Virus record (IMG/VR): IMGVR_UViG_3300044641_004362
Coordinates: 1-34,950 of that record
Reading direction: 5' to 3' (one strand)
Origin: a virus
DNA length: 34,950 bases
Shown: piece after piece, positions 9,576 to 19,159 of the stretch
Numbering within the stretch: the first letter of the stretch is position 1
How the letters are laid out: every line of letters begins with the position of its first letter
The notes under the pieces: generated by a model
Seen by the model: only the letters and a program-made list of their open reading frames with translations
What the model was told of the DNA's origin: nothing
Databases searched by the model: none
Program-made: the position numbers and the translations under genes

Positions 9576-10036
9576 TGCTCCGCTACGTCCAAGCCAAGGG
9601 CGACACGTTCGTGCGCCACATCAACGACACCGAGCCGACGCGGTGGGATGACGATAACCTTTGTTTTGCTCGCAAGCTCACGCCGGAGCAGGCCGAAAAG
9701 TTTGGCGTCACCAAGCTCAAGATTGTCACGCCGCCTTATTTTGATCCGGCCACGCAGCGCCGCGACGAAGGACCAGCATTGCTTGTCAACGGCGTTTGGA
9801 CGCAGAACTACGTCGTCAGTCAGCTAACCGCTGAGGAGGCCGCAACCAAGGCCGAGGAGCAAGGCCGCATCATCCGCGCTGAACGCGACCGCCTGCTGGA
9901 CCGCACCGACTGGACGCAGGCCGTGGACATCGCCAAGGCCACGCAGGACAAGTGGGCACCCTACCGCCAAGCACTGCGCGACGTGCCGCAGCAGGAGGGT
10001 TTTCCGTTCAACGTCATTTGGCCGCAAACGCCTTGA
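9575..10036 (+). CDS. Tail fibre assembly chaperone-like protein, second copy
   Basis: 153 residues. The C-terminal module matches that of the gene at 7340: ERDRLLDRTDWTQAVDIA, YRQALRDVPQQ and FPFNVIWPQTP. The N-terminal half is unrelated to that of the first copy and begins MLRYVQAKGDTFVRHINDTE. I infer a client-specific N-terminal part and a common C-terminal part. It closes the adhesion module that starts at 3933. The start overlaps the previous stop (TAATG). A 54-base gap follows, containing a GGCGTA/TACGCC dyad at 10070-10082. Confidence 0.6.
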   Translation: MLRYVQAKGDTFVRHINDTEPTRWDDDNLCFARKLTPEQAEKFGVTKLKIVTPPYFDPATQRRDEGPALLVNGVWTQNYVVSQLTAEEAATKAEEQGRIIRAERDRLLDRTDWTQAVDIAKATQDKWAPYRQALRDVPQQEGFPFNVIWPQTP

Positions 10037-10069
10037 CAGCTCTGTATTCTCGCGGTTAGTACGACGGTC

Positions 10070-10082
10070 GGCGTAGTACGCC
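10070..10082. promoter_or_regulatory. Small inverted repeat in the 54-base gap
   Basis: GGCGTAGTACGCC is a perfect dyad (GGCGTA, centre G, TACGCC). TAGTACG also recurs as a direct repeat at 10058 and 10074. It could be an operator or a small hairpin before the 44-residue gene. A weak TATTCT at 10045-10050 resembles the -10 element of the other promoters but lacks the AGTCG flank. Confidence 0.25.
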
Positions 10083-10090
10083 ATATCACC

Positions 10091-10225
10091 ATGCCGCTGA
10101 CCAAAAAGGGACAGAAGATCAAGAAGGCGATGAAGAAGGAATACGGTGCCAAGAAGGGCGAAGCCGTGTTCTACGCTTCCAAGAACAAGGGCACCATCAA
10201 GGGTGTCGATCGCCGTTCCCGGTAA
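10091..10225 (+). CDS. Small basic protein, 44 aa
   Basis: ATG 10091 to TAA 10223-10225. It encodes MPLTKKGQKIKKAMKKEYG followed by AKKGEAVFYASKNKGTIKGV and a DRRSR tail, with 14 Lys and 4 Arg in 44 residues. Very similar short Lys-rich proteins (start MPLTKKGKKI, middle GAKKGEKVFYAS) recur in environmental phage genomes as far as I recall; their function is unknown. The charge suggests nucleic-acid or DNA-packaging interaction. The gene is too short for usual ORF cut-offs but has conserved-looking sequence, a tight context and C/G-biased codons, so I consider it real. No SD is present. Confidence 0.75.
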   Translation: MPLTKKGQKIKKAMKKEYGAKKGEAVFYASKNKGTIKGVDRRSR

Positions 10226-10248
10226 CACGTAATTCCAACAGACCTACG

Positions 10249-12015
10249 ATGAACTTCTCAATCGTACTGATCTGTCGGAACGAGTCCCGCACCATCCCCC
10301 GCCTGTTGGCCTCCCTCAAGGAGTTCCAGCAGCGCGGGGGAAAAGTCATTCTGGTGGACACGGGATCGACCGACGACAGCGCCAGTATCGCACGCAATCT
10401 CGGAGTAGAAGTCCACGAGGTCGGCGAGCGTTTCCTCTTCTGGATCGACAAGACCCTCGCCAAGGAGATCAACGAGCGATTCATTTTCGGCGAAGAGCAG
10501 CCGTTGGTGAAGGAGGGCGACCGACTCTTCGACTACGCGAAGGCACGCAACTTCGCGGCCTCGCTCGCGCCGACTGACATGGTCGCGATGCCCGACTGCG
10601 ACGAGGAGTACACGCGTCTCGACCTCGATGTCGTGCAGGCCAAGATCGCTGAAGGCGTCGAGCAGCTTGAGTACGAGTTCGTCTTCGCCCACGACGAGCA
10701 CGGCAACGAGATCGTCAAGTTCAGGCACTGCAAGTTCTACAACCGCACGAAGCTCCACTGGGTCGGCGTGGTGCACGAGGTGCTCGCGGGCTCCGCGAAG
10801 ATGGCGTACCTCCCTCCGGACATCGTCAAGCTGGAGCACTGGCAGCAGCCCTCGGACCACCGCCGCCGCTACCTCACCGGTCTGGCCCTCGACTGCTTCC
10901 AGAACCCGAACAACGACCGCAACTCGCACTACCTTGCCCGCGAGATGCTGTACACTGGCCGGTACAAGTCGGCCTACCACGAGTTCGAGCGGCACATCGG
11001 CATGAACGGGTGGTACACCGAGGCCACCCAGAGCGTCATCTTCCAAGGCGAATGCGCCTTGTACATCGGGAACGAGGCTCTGGCGGTGCAGAAGTGGCAC
11101 GAGGCCGTGGCCCGCGACTGCACGCGGCGCGAACCGTGGATGCGTTTGGCTCACCACTACCACAAGAAGGGCGACGCGCAGCGCACGGCGGCGTACGCGC
11201 TGGCCGCAACGGCCATCCCGTGGTCGGATTTCTACGCCAACAACGCGAACCACTACCGCCACGAGCCCCACGAACTGCTCTACTGGGCACTCTGGTGGCT
11301 CGGGGACAAGCAGGGCAGCTTCGAGCACTGGAAAAAGGCCCGCGACTTCTTCCCGGAGAACGAAAAGTACCGCCGGGACTCGATTTTCTACCTCGATTTC
11401 CTCAACCCGAAGGTGTCCATCGTCATCCCGACGCTCGGGCGCGAGGAGCAGCTCACGAATCTCGTGAATTCGCTGCCCGAGATGACTGGGTGGAAGAACT
11501 TCGAGGTGATCGTGAAGCGGGACTCCTTTGAAAATCGCTCCGGCGTCCCGAAAATGGTCAAAAAGGGCGTGGAAGAGTCCCGTGGGGAGTTCGTTTGCTT
11601 CCTCGGGAACGACTGCGTGCCCGAAAAGGGCTTCTTGCGGCGTGCTTTGGAGCAGATGTACCGGAGTTTTGCCTACGGGAACGGCTTGGTGGGCCTAAAC
11701 GACGGAATTTGGGCCAAGGGGGAGATCGCGACCCACTGGCTGGCATCCAAGAGGCTCCTTCCCCTGCTGGACGGCGAGTTTTTCCACACGGGATACCACC
11801 ACGCAGGCTGCGACAACGAGCTAACGGGCCGTTGCCAGCTTCTGGGCAAGTACGCGTGGGCCGAGGACGCCCGTATCACCCACAACCACCCCGTCAAGCA
11901 CGGCTGGGACAAGGCGGACGAGGTCCACAAGCTGGCCTACAGCCGCGTGGAGGAGGACCGTAAGCTCCTGAAGGCCCGGGCGGAGAAATTTGGGTTCTCC
12001 CACCTGCTCGTCTAG
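10249..12015 (+). CDS. Two-domain glycosyltransferase, GT2 + helical repeats + GT-A
   Basis: 588 residues. The N-terminal GT2 domain (~1-225) has SIVLICRNESRTI, VILVDTGSTDDS and an acidic DCDEE with the DxD pair at D116/D118; VGVVHEVLAG closes it. This arrangement is seen in SunS-like or TPR-associated GT2 proteins. Residues ~230-375 are helical and TPR-like (YHEFERHIGMNGWYTEATQS). A second GT-A-like domain starts at ~388 (KVSIVIPTLGREEQL) with FLGNDCVPEKGF, where D455 is in the place of a metal-binding acid. The protein could add sugars to a phage protein; the neighbouring fibres are candidates. Three glycosyltransferase genes occur in this window, which is unusual for a small phage. Its stop TAG (12013-12015) is also the first three bases of promoter P3. 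No SD is seen. Confidence 0.75.
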   Translation: MNFSIVLICRNESRTIPRLLASLKEFQQRGGKVILVDTGSTDDSASIARNLGVEVHEVGERFLFWIDKTLAKEINERFIFGEEQPLVKEGDRLFDYAKARNFAASLAPTDMVAMPDCDEEYTRLDLDVVQAKIAEGVEQLEYEFVFAHDEHGNEIVKFRHCKFYNRTKLHWVGVVHEVLAGSAKMAYLPPDIVKLEHWQQPSDHRRRYLTGLALDCFQNPNNDRNSHYLAREMLYTGRYKSAYHEFERHIGMNGWYTEATQSVIFQGECALYIGNEALAVQKWHEAVARDCTRREPWMRLAHHYHKKGDAQRTAAYALAATAIPWSDFYANNANHYRHEPHELLYWALWWLGDKQGSFEHWKKARDFFPENEKYRRDSIFYLDFLNPKVSIVIPTLGREEQLTNLVNSLPEMTGWKNFEVIVKRDSFENRSGVPKMVKKGVEESRGEFVCFLGNDCVPEKGFLRRALEQMYRSFAYGNGLVGLNDGIWAKGEIATHWLASKRLLPLLDGEFFHTGYHHAGCDNELTGRCQLLGKYAWAEDARITHNHPVKHGWDKADEVHKLAYSRVEEDRKLLKARAEKFGFSHLLV

Positions 12016-12024
12016 TCGTATACT
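12013..12024 (+). promoter_or_regulatory. Phage promoter motif P3, near-leaderless
   Basis: TAGTCGTATACT, with TATACT at 12019-12024. Predicted start near 12031, five bases before the ATG at 12036. AAGGA in the gap is the only plausible SD among the motif-driven genes, but it would lie upstream of the predicted transcript start. The motif shares its TAG with the stop codon of the glycosyltransferase gene. Confidence 0.65.
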
Positions 12025-12035
12025 AAGGACACGCC

Positions 12036-15000
12036 ATGTCTTGCCAGCCCTCCAGCAACCCCTGCCCCAGCGAACCGTGCTCGACCCAGTGTGACCCCGC
12101 GCACGAGCCGCTGCCGAGCACCGTTGACAACTTCGTGACCCAGTTCTTTGGGGAGGTCACGAAGACGTGCGTTGACGGGCAGATCGTCTGGAGCCTCCCG
12201 TGCAATCTCGACACCGGCATCCCCGGGTATCCTCGCCAAGAGGGCGAAGGGCTGGCCTGTTATTTCAAGCGCGTCCTGAACGAGCTGTTCGTGCAGTACG
12301 GCATGCTCGGCACGATGGCGTTCCAGAACGCCAACGGCGTCATCATCACGGGCGGATCGATCACGGGTCTCCCGTACCCGATAAACGCGAACGACGCGGC
12401 CACGAAGGCGTACGTTGACGCGGTTGCTGGCGGTGGTGGCGGCGGGGGCGGCACGGGGTACACTGGCCCGACTGGATACACGGGTTACACTGGCCCTACT
12501 GGAGTCGCTGGCGGTGCAGGCGCGACCGGCCCGACCGGCTACACTGGTTACACGGGCTTCACTGGCCCGGCCTCAAACGTCACGGGACCGACTGGGTTCA
12601 CTGGACCGACGGGGTACACTGGGTACACGGGCTCTCCGGGCACAAGCGTCGTGTTGAAGGGCTCCGTCCCGAACATCGCGAGTCTGCCCTCAGGGGCGAC
12701 GCCCGGCGACCTCTACATCGTGCTGGCCGACGGCAACGGGTACGTCTGGAGCGGCTCCTCGTGGGATAATGTCGGCCCCATCCAAGGCCCGACTGGTCCC
12801 GCCGGGGCAACGGGCTTCACCGGGTACACGGGCTTTACTGGCTTCACGGGAGCGCAGGGTGCCACTGGCCCCACCGGCCCACAAGGCACGCTAGGTGCCA
12901 CGGGCGCGACCGGTCCAGCGGGTACCGCAGGTGCAACTGGCCCGACTGGTCCGCAGGGCGCGGCCTCGACTGTCACCGGCCCGACTGGATTCACCGGCCC
13001 GACGGGCTTCACCGGTCCGCAGGGCGCGGCCTCAAACGTCACTGGCCCGACCGGACCCACGGGCGCGACTGGATTCACCGGCCCCGCAGGCCCGGCCTCA
13101 ACCGTAACCGGACCCACCGGTCCCGCAGGCGCGACTGGCCCCACGGGCTTTACCGGCCCACAGGGCGCGGCCTCGAACGTCACCGGCCCGACCGGGTTCA
13201 CTGGTCCTGCTGGCTCCGTTGGGCCGACCGGCGCAACTGGGTTCACTGGTCCGCAGGGTGTGGCTGGCCCCACCGGACCAACCGGCTTTACGGGTTACAC
13301 TGGCCCGAACGGCGGCATCGGTAACGTCGGCCCTACGGGCTTCACTGGCCCGACCGGCCCGACGGGATTCACGGGCGCAGCGGGCACCGCAGGTGCAACT
13401 GGCGCGACCGGCCCCACCGGATTCACTGGCCCGCAGGGTGCGGCGTCCAACGTCACCGGCCCCACCGGCTTTACCGGCCCGACGGGCTTCACCGGCCCGC
13501 AGGGTGCAGCCTCGAATGTTACCGGCCCCACTGGTCCCACGGGCTTCACTGGCCCCGCCGGTCTCGGATTCCCCGCTGGGGGCAACAAGGCTGCGTTCCT
13601 CAAGAAGAACAGCGCGACGGCCTACGACACGGTCTGGAGCGATGACCCGCTCTTCAACGTGCGCGACTACGGTGCGGTCGGCAATGGCACCACGGACGAC
13701 ACGACGGCGATCAACGCTGCAATCACGGCGGCTCGTGTCGCGATCACGGATGCAGGTAACTCAGTGGTCCGTGCAGTCGTCTACTTCCCACGCGGCACCT
13801 ACTGTATCACGTCTGCTATCACGGTAACGGCTCCCGCCGACTCGACGTTCTTCAACCTCTACTTCCGCGGCGACGGAATGGGAGTGAGCGTCATAAACCA
13901 GACGACGGCCTCCGCAAACGGATTCGAGGTCACCCTGACCGGCGCGTCGGCTGCGATTTCTGTCAACCGTGCAGTGGAGTTCCGTGACCTCACGGTGCGA
14001 GCTGACGCGGTGTGCGGTCGTGCCGTCACGATCAATCACGGTACTTCGACCAGCTACCACCAGAAGCCCGGCTCACGTCTCATTCGTGTCTCGGTTGAGA
14101 GCCCGACCGCGTCGCTGTACTGGGCCAACGGCGTTCAGTTCAATGAGGCGTGGAATGCGACAGTGGACGGATGCTTTATTAGCGGAAACCCAAGCATTGT
14201 TGGAACAGGCATCAGTCTGACGAACACCTGCGTCAACTTCAGCCTGATCAACAGTCAGTTGAACTTCTGGGATACGGGTCTTGCGAACGTCAACAACAGC
14301 ACGGTGAGTCGAGTGGTAACCACTGTGGCCACGGTTGGAAATCTTCCGGTAAGCGCGGAGGAGAACGCGCTGTATGTTGTGACGGCGACCAACAGTTGGT
14401 ATCGTTGGGACAAACCAACAACCGCGTGGGTAAACATGGGCACCGCCGTGAGTGGACTGCCCTCCACCGCAATCGTTGGAGCGATCTACGTCAAGGTCGA
14501 AACGAATGCCGGTTTTCAGTGGACCGGTTCCTCTTGGGCAAGCCTTGGAACTATCTCTGACGTTCAAGTAAAGAACAACGAAGGTATCTTCGTAAGCCAG
14601 TGCGTAATGGTTCCGGTAAATACGGGCATTCATATCAAGGCGAACAAGTACGCCGATTACTTAGGTCAGGGGCTTGATTGGAACGGACGGTACATTACGG
14701 GGCGCATGCCTCTCTTCGCCGTGAGTAACACTCACATTGATGCCCGCGGAGGGGCTGGAACGGCTGCAGTAAAACTTGAAGCCGTGGCCTCGCCTCTGAT
14801 CTCGAATAACCTGTTCATCGCGTCTACCTCGTCTGCTAACATCATCTACGGCGACGAAGTTTACGAAGGTACTTGCACCGGAAATGAATTGTTTGGCCCA
14901 GTCAGCGTTGGCATTAAGCTAACAGGCAAGAGCACAAACAGCACATTCACCGGAAACCAACTTCGTCAGGGCGGAAACAGCAGCAGCCCTACCGCGTTCG

Positions 15001-15401
15001 AGTTCGGCACTGAGACCCAGTACAACATCGCTACTGACAACACCCGCGAGAATCAGTACCCGCTGATCAACGTGGATAACTCCACAGCAGTTGCGGGGGC
15101 GTACTCCAATAACTTCGTTGGTCAGGCCCTGAACCTGTCTGCGGCGGTCACCACGACGGGAGGCTCCTCCTCCGAAACATTCAGCGTGGACATTTCGCGT
15201 GCCGCGCTGGGCCGCAAGTGCCCCGCGATTGCGGTGTCGCTCAACGTGATCGCGGCCAACATCACAGTGATGTACAACTGGGGCGACGGGGCGAACTCCA
15301 AGACCGTGGCTCGTATCACGCTATTCACGACTGACGGTACCAATCTGCCAGCGTCCACGACGTACCGTCTCGGCCTGTCCATCAACCCCGGCTCCTACTA
15401 A
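12036..15401 (+). CDS. Collagen-like tail spike with pectate-lyase-type beta-helix
   Basis: 1121 residues. The N-terminal anchor (~24-85, contains [17 protein letters not shown] and a Cys pair) is shared with the next gene and probably attaches the fibre to the virion. Then come ITGGSITG beta-repeats, a Gly run (~132-142), collagen-like Gly-X-Thr repeats with one [12 protein letters not shown] module (202-251), further collagen to ~515, and a beta-helix from 540 that opens [20 protein letters not shown], the hallmark of pectate-lyase-superfamily phage depolymerases. Two divergent copies of the W-module are inserted in the helix (760-840). The C-terminus is a beta domain ending [11 protein letters not shown]. 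Collagen is broken seven times by AASNVTG-type interruptions. Likely function: binding and perhaps cleaving host surface polysaccharide. A catalytic acid pair could not be assigned. Confidence 0.85.
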   Translation: MSCQPSSNPCPSEPCSTQCDPAHEPLPSTVDNFVTQFFGEVTKTCVDGQIVWSLPCNLDTGIPGYPRQEGEGLACYFKRVLNELFVQYGMLGTMAFQNANGVIITGGSITGLPYPINANDAATKAYVDAVAGGGGGGGGTGYTGPTGYTGYTGPTGVAGGAGATGPTGYTGYTGFTGPASNVTGPTGFTGPTGYTGYTGSPGTSVVLKGSVPNIASLPSGATPGDLYIVLADGNGYVWSGSSWDNVGPIQGPTGPAGATGFTGYTGFTGFTGAQGATGPTGPQGTLGATGATGPAGTAGATGPTGPQGAASTVTGPTGFTGPTGFTGPQGAASNVTGPTGPTGATGFTGPAGPASTVTGPTGPAGATGPTGFTGPQGAASNVTGPTGFTGPAGSVGPTGATGFTGPQGVAGPTGPTGFTGYTGPNGGIGNVGPTGFTGPTGPTGFTGAAGTAGATGATGPTGFTGPQGAASNVTGPTGFTGPTGFTGPQGAASNVTGPTGPTGFTGPAGLGFPAGGNKAAFLKKNSATAYDTVWSDDPLFNVRDYGAVGNGTTDDTTAINAAITAARVAITDAGNSVVRAVVYFPRGTYCITSAITVTAPADSTFFNLYFRGDGMGVSVINQTTASANGFEVTLTGASAAISVNRAVEFRDLTVRADAVCGRAVTINHGTSTSYHQKPGSRLIRVSVESPTASLYWANGVQFNEAWNATVDGCFISGNPSIVGTGISLTNTCVNFSLINSQLNFWDTGLANVNNSTVSRVVTTVATVGNLPVSAEENALYVVTATNSWYRWDKPTTAWVNMGTAVSGLPSTAIVGAIYVKVETNAGFQWTGSSWASLGTISDVQVKNNEGIFVSQCVMVPVNTGIHIKANKYADYLGQGLDWNGRYITGRMPLFAVSNTHIDARGGAGTAAVKLEAVASPLISNNLFIASTSSANIIYGDEVYEGTCTGNELFGPVSVGIKLTGKSTNSTFTGNQLRQGGNSSSPTAFEFGTETQYNIATDNTRENQYPLINVDNSTAVAGAYSNNFVGQALNLSAAVTTTGGSSSETFSVDISRAALGRKCPAIAVSLNVIAANITVMYNWGDGANSKTVARITLFTTDGTNLPASTTYRLGLSINPGSY

Positions 15402-15404
15402 TCC

Positions 15405-18400
15405 ATGTCCTGCTGCAACAATAGCTGCGATCCCGAGCACGAGCCGCTGCCCAGCACGGTTGATAACTTCGTCACGCAGTTCTTCGGTGAAGTCACCAAG
15501 ACCTGCGTTGACGGGCAGATTGTCTGGGAACTCCCGTGCAACCTCGACGAGGGCATCCCGGGATACCCGCGCCAGCCGAACGAGGGGCTCGCGTGCTACT
15601 TCTCCCGCGTGCTGGAGGACATCAGCATGGGTGGTGGAGGTGGGGGCGGTGGTCCGGTGGACGCCCTTCTCCGCTCGAACAATCTTTCTGACCTCCCCAA
15701 CGTCCCCACGGCCCGCACGAATCTGGGCCTCGGGACGATGGCCGTTCAGAACGCGTCGAACGTGGCGATCACGGGCGGCACGATCACGAACGCTCAGATC
15801 GTCAACCCCGTCATCACGGGTCTCACGCTGAACGCCGCGAACCTCGTCGCTCCGAACATCAGCGGCGCGGTGATCTCCACGTCCACGTTCACGGGCGGTA
15901 TCATCACCAGCCCGACGGTGACGAACGGTACGTTCGCGACCCCCGCCATCACGGGCGGCACGATTGCAGCGTCCACGATCTCCGGCTCCACGCTGACCGG
16001 TGCCACGATTTCTTCAGGCACGGTGGGCGCGGTGACGATCACGGGTGCCTCGCTGAACAACGGCTCGGTGAGCGGCGGCACGATCACGAACGCCGCAATC
16101 TCAAACTCCAACTTCACGAACGCGACGATTTCGTCCGGCTCGATTGGTGCGCTTCCGATCACGGGCGCGTCCATCAGCGGCAGTTCGATCAGCGGCGGCA
16201 CGATTACTGGTGCTGCGGTGAAGTCCCTGCCTGCCCCCGTTCTTCCCGACGACGCGGCGACCAAAGCCTACGCCGACGCAGCCGCTGCGGGTCTGTCGAT
16301 CCTTAGCCCGGTGCGTGTAGCCACGACCGGCTCCAACATCACGTTGTCCGGTGGCGCACCGAGCACGCTGGACACGATTCCGCTGGCCCCCAACGACCGA
16401 GTCCTCGTCAAGGACCAGAGCACCCCGTCGCAGAACGGCGTGTACGAGGTCCAGACGCTCGGCTCCGGGAGCAACGGTACTTGGGTCCGTACTTCCGATG
16501 CCGACGTGACCGGCGAACTCGTCACCGGCACCTACGTTTTCGTGGACTCGGGTGCCACAAATTCAAGCACGTCCTTCGTCATCACGACGACCGGCACGAT
16601 CACGATTGGCGTCACGCCGATCACTTGGACCCAGTATTTCTCGGTCGGATCGATCTCGTTCTCCTCGATCACCGGCACCGTTGTGGCGGGCCAGATCGGG
16701 TCCGTCAACGCGGGCAGCATCGTCGGCTCGATTTCTGCGGGTCAGATCGGTTCGGTCAGCGCGACCAGCATTGTCGGCACCATCACGGCGAGCCAGATCG
16801 GTTCCGTCAGTGCGGGCACGATTTCGGGCAGCATCACGGCGACCCAGATCGGTTCCGTCAACGCGACCAGCATCACGGGCGTCATTTCCGCGGGTCAAAT
16901 CGGGTCCGTCAACGCGAACACGATCTCGGGGCTCATCTCGTCCACCCAGATTGGCTCCGTGAACGCAGGCGTCATTCAGGGCGCGATCAACTCGTCTCAG
17001 ATTTCGTCGGTCAGCGCGTCCTCGATCATCGGCACGATTTCTTCGGGCCAGATTGGATCGGTGTCCGCCTCGGCCATCGTCGGGCTCATCTCTTCGTCCC
17101 AGATCGGGTCGGTGAGTGCCACGACCATCGTCGGCGGCATCACGGCGTCCCAGATCAACAACGTAAGCGCGACGACGATTGTCGGGTCCATCTCCGCGGG
17201 CCAGATCGGCTCCGTTAGCGCGACCTCCATCACGGGCGTCATCGTCGGTGCCCAGTTGACGGACCAGATTCTCAACACGCAGCGACTCATCGCGAGCGAC
17301 ATTTCGGTTGTCCGCCGCCTGAGCACCCTGCCGTCGCTCCCGGACGCCAACTACCCGGTCGGCGCGTTGGTCCTCAACACCTCGAACCAGACGCTCTACC
17401 AGAACGTCAGCGGTACTTGGACGGTGGTGACCTCCTCGTCGTCTGTGACCGGCACGCTCACGGCCAACGACATTGCGAGCGTCAACGCCAACTCCATCGT
17501 CGGCCTGATCATCGCGAACCAGATCAGTACGGTGAGTGCGTCGTCCATCACGGGCAGCATCTCGTCGTCGCAGATCGGTTCGGTGAGTGCCTCGGCCATC
17601 ACGGGCACGATTACGGCGTCCCAGATCGCTTCGGTGAACGCCACGAGCCTCGTTGGCGGCATCACCTCGTCCCAGATCACCTCCGTCAGCGCGACCTCGA
17701 TCACGGGCGGCATCTCGTCGTCTCAGATTTCGTCGGTCAGCGCGACCAGCATCACGGGTGGTATCACGGCGACCCAGATTACCTCGGTGAACGGGTCCGC
17801 GATCACCGGCAGCATCGCGGCGAATCTCATCAGCGGCGGCATCACGGCCACCCAGATCACGTCCGTCAACGCGGCGACGATCACGGGCACGATCACGGCG
17901 ACCCAAATCGGCTCCGTAAGCGCGGGCAGCATCGCTGGCACGCTCAACTCCAGCCAGATTCAGTCCGTCAACGCGGCCACGATCACGGTCGGCACGCTGG
18001 TCGATAGCCAGATCGCCACGGTGGGCGCAGGAAAGATCATCTCCGGCACCATCGCTGCGCAGGAGATCATCCTGTCGAACTCCACGTCCTCGATCCTGCG
18101 TTCGGACAACTACGTCGCCGGTACGTCCGGGTGGCGCATCCGCGGCAACGGCGACGGCGAGTTCAACAACCTCACGGTGCGTGGCCTGCTGGCCGCGTCC
18201 CAGATCGACCACGCGTGCTTGTTTATTCGTCCCCCGACGGGCAACGAGGGCGGTCAAGTCTTCCTTGAGATGCCTACCGGCGTCTCCGGAGCGTGGGCCA
18301 TCGACGTTGGCTCGGGCAACGATCTCCGCATGTTCATCGAGGGCAACCCCTCGCTTGCGGGGGCGCACGAGGTCCAGATCGCGGGTGACCTACGCATCGA

Positions 18401-18746
18401 TTCTGACACCTACGGCGGCGGAAACATCTACGCCGAGGACATCACGATCTCGGGCTACGGGTACGGAGACTTCACGACGTACTCGTCCCGCCAGTTCAAG
18501 GAAAACGACGCCCCGATCACCGGTGCCCTCGACAAGGTCGTCCAGCTCGTCCCGGTTGACTTCGACTGGAAGAGCGACTCGCCCTTCAAGGCGGGCAAGC
18601 ACGATGTCGGCCTCATCGCCGAGGACGTGGAGAAGCTCTTCCCGCAGCTTGTGGCCCGCGACGAGCAGGGCCGTCCGGCTGTAAACTACGCCAAGCTGTC
18701 CGTCTACCTGCTCGCCGCCCTCAAGGAACTCAACGCCAAGCTCTGA
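15405..18746 (+). CDS. Long tail fibre with 17-residue beta-repeats and S74 chaperone
   Basis: 1113 residues. Order: N-terminal anchor (13-72) shared with the previous fibre; Gly run (75-84); a beta-repeat stretch rich in ITGGTIT/ISGSSISG (~120-275); a fibre domain (275-420, contains RVLVKDQSTPSQNGVY); eleven uninterrupted 17-residue repeats (422-608); a spacer with a YQNVSGTW module; about eleven further repeats (681-880); a tip-proximal domain; and a C-terminal intramolecular chaperone of the peptidase S74 type (1026-1113). S74 features are YSSRQFKEND with S1027 in the nucleophile position, GLIAEDVEKLFPQLV, and VNYAKLSVYLLAALKEL. In this family the chaperone trimerises the fibre and then cuts itself off before the Ser; here that would release ~87 residues. 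The 17-mer stretches probably form a triple beta-helical shaft. Confidence 0.85.
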   Translation: MSCCNNSCDPEHEPLPSTVDNFVTQFFGEVTKTCVDGQIVWELPCNLDEGIPGYPRQPNEGLACYFSRVLEDISMGGGGGGGGPVDALLRSNNLSDLPNVPTARTNLGLGTMAVQNASNVAITGGTITNAQIVNPVITGLTLNAANLVAPNISGAVISTSTFTGGIITSPTVTNGTFATPAITGGTIAASTISGSTLTGATISSGTVGAVTITGASLNNGSVSGGTITNAAISNSNFTNATISSGSIGALPITGASISGSSISGGTITGAAVKSLPAPVLPDDAATKAYADAAAAGLSILSPVRVATTGSNITLSGGAPSTLDTIPLAPNDRVLVKDQSTPSQNGVYEVQTLGSGSNGTWVRTSDADVTGELVTGTYVFVDSGATNSSTSFVITTTGTITIGVTPITWTQYFSVGSISFSSITGTVVAGQIGSVNAGSIVGSISAGQIGSVSATSIVGTITASQIGSVSAGTISGSITATQIGSVNATSITGVISAGQIGSVNANTISGLISSTQIGSVNAGVIQGAINSSQISSVSASSIIGTISSGQIGSVSASAIVGLISSSQIGSVSATTIVGGITASQINNVSATTIVGSISAGQIGSVSATSITGVIVGAQLTDQILNTQRLIASDISVVRRLSTLPSLPDANYPVGALVLNTSNQTLYQNVSGTWTVVTSSSSVTGTLTANDIASVNANSIVGLIIANQISTVSASSITGSISSSQIGSVSASAITGTITASQIASVNATSLVGGITSSQITSVSATSITGGISSSQISSVSATSITGGITATQITSVNGSAITGSIAANLISGGITATQITSVNAATITGTITATQIGSVSAGSIAGTLNSSQIQSVNAATITVGTLVDSQIATVGAGKIISGTIAAQEIILSNSTSSILRSDNYVAGTSGWRIRGNGDGEFNNLTVRGLLAASQIDHACLFIRPPTGNEGGQVFLEMPTGVSGAWAIDVGSGNDLRMFIEGNPSLAGAHEVQIAGDLRIDSDTYGGGNIYAEDITISGYGYGDFTTYSSRQFKENDAPITGALDKVVQLVPVDFDWKSDSPFKAGKHDVGLIAEDVEKLFPQLVARDEQGRPAVNYAKLSVYLLAALKELNAKL
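16668..17228 (+). repeat. Eleven tandem 51-bp coding repeats, block 1
   Basis: 561 bp in exact 51-bp register with no insertions or deletions. Each unit encodes 17 residues of the form I-x-G-x-I-x-x-x-Q-I-x-S-V-x-A-x-x. The Gln at position 9 is present in every unit. CAGAT(C/T) recurs at each unit with synonymous variation between copies, indicating selection on the protein and not recent slippage. Confidence 0.9.
17445..17981 (+). repeat. Second block of 51-bp coding repeats
   Basis: Same 17-residue unit as block 1. Seven full units run from 17445 to 17801, then a 26-residue segment (17802-17879) that equals one full unit plus nine residues, then two more full units. The odd nine-residue remnant is the only break in register. 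Degenerate copies continue to about 18068. Confidence 0.85.
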
Positions 18747-18748
18747 CC

Positions 18749-19159
18749 ATGAAACCCGTCTCCCTCAAACGCGAAGACTTCGTGCCCATGCCATTCGGTG
18801 GGCCGGACAAGTTCCCCAAGCTCTGGCTCGATGGCCTCACCGACGTAGACATCCCTGAAGAGGGTGAAATCCGCTTTCGGTTCTCCCGCATTTCGAAGAT
18901 CGAGAAGGAAGACCGTAGTGGCGAGACCACGTCGGTCGAGCTCGTGCTCAAGAAGATCACGGACATCTGCGACTGCAAGGGCAAGGACGCGGAGTACAAC
19001 GAAAACCGTGGCGAGGAGATGGAGTCCGAGGACGAGGACGAGGACGAGGGCGAGAACGAAGAGATGGACGCCGAGGAGGCCCTCGATTCGATCATGGAAG
19101 ACCTCGACGAAGAGGACATGGTTGACGAGTCCGAGGACGACAACCCCGAGAAGTACTAA
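18749..19159 (+). CDS. Acidic hypothetical virion-region protein
   Basis: 136 residues. The N-terminal ~75 residues look folded (LKREDFVPMPFGGPDKFPKL, IRFRFSRISKIEKEDRSGE, SVELVLKKITDI), with a CDC pair near residue 74. The rest is almost entirely Glu and Asp (SEDEDEDEGENEEMDAEE), a DNA-mimic-like or intrinsically disordered acidic tail. No family recognised. It lies between the long fibre and the adaptor/nozzle genes, ends directly against the next ATG, and has no SD. Possible roles are a scaffolding-like factor, a DNA-mimic or a charged virion component; I cannot choose among them. Confidence 0.6.
   Translation: MKPVSLKREDFVPMPFGGPDKFPKLWLDGLTDVDIPEEGEIRFRFSRISKIEKEDRSGETTSVELVLKKITDICDCKGKDAEYNENRGEEMESEDEDEDEGENEEMDAEEALDSIMEDLDEEDMVDESEDDNPEKY

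Noticed and set aside
10033-10061. TTGACA at 10033 as a -35 for a promoter before the 44-residue gene.
   Set aside because: The matching -10 position (TTAGTA/TAGTAC) is poor, TATTCT lies only six bases away, and the sequence is inside the previous gene's end.
16668-18068. CRISPR-like regular repeats.
   Set aside because: Repeats are in frame, diverge synonymously, lack spacers and encode a beta-repeat protein.
16563-18368. Long open frame on the minus strand opposite the 17-residue repeat fibre (601 codons).
   Set aside because: It is an antisense shadow: low-complexity Arg/Asp/Gly-rich product created by repeated, GC-biased codons of the real gene.
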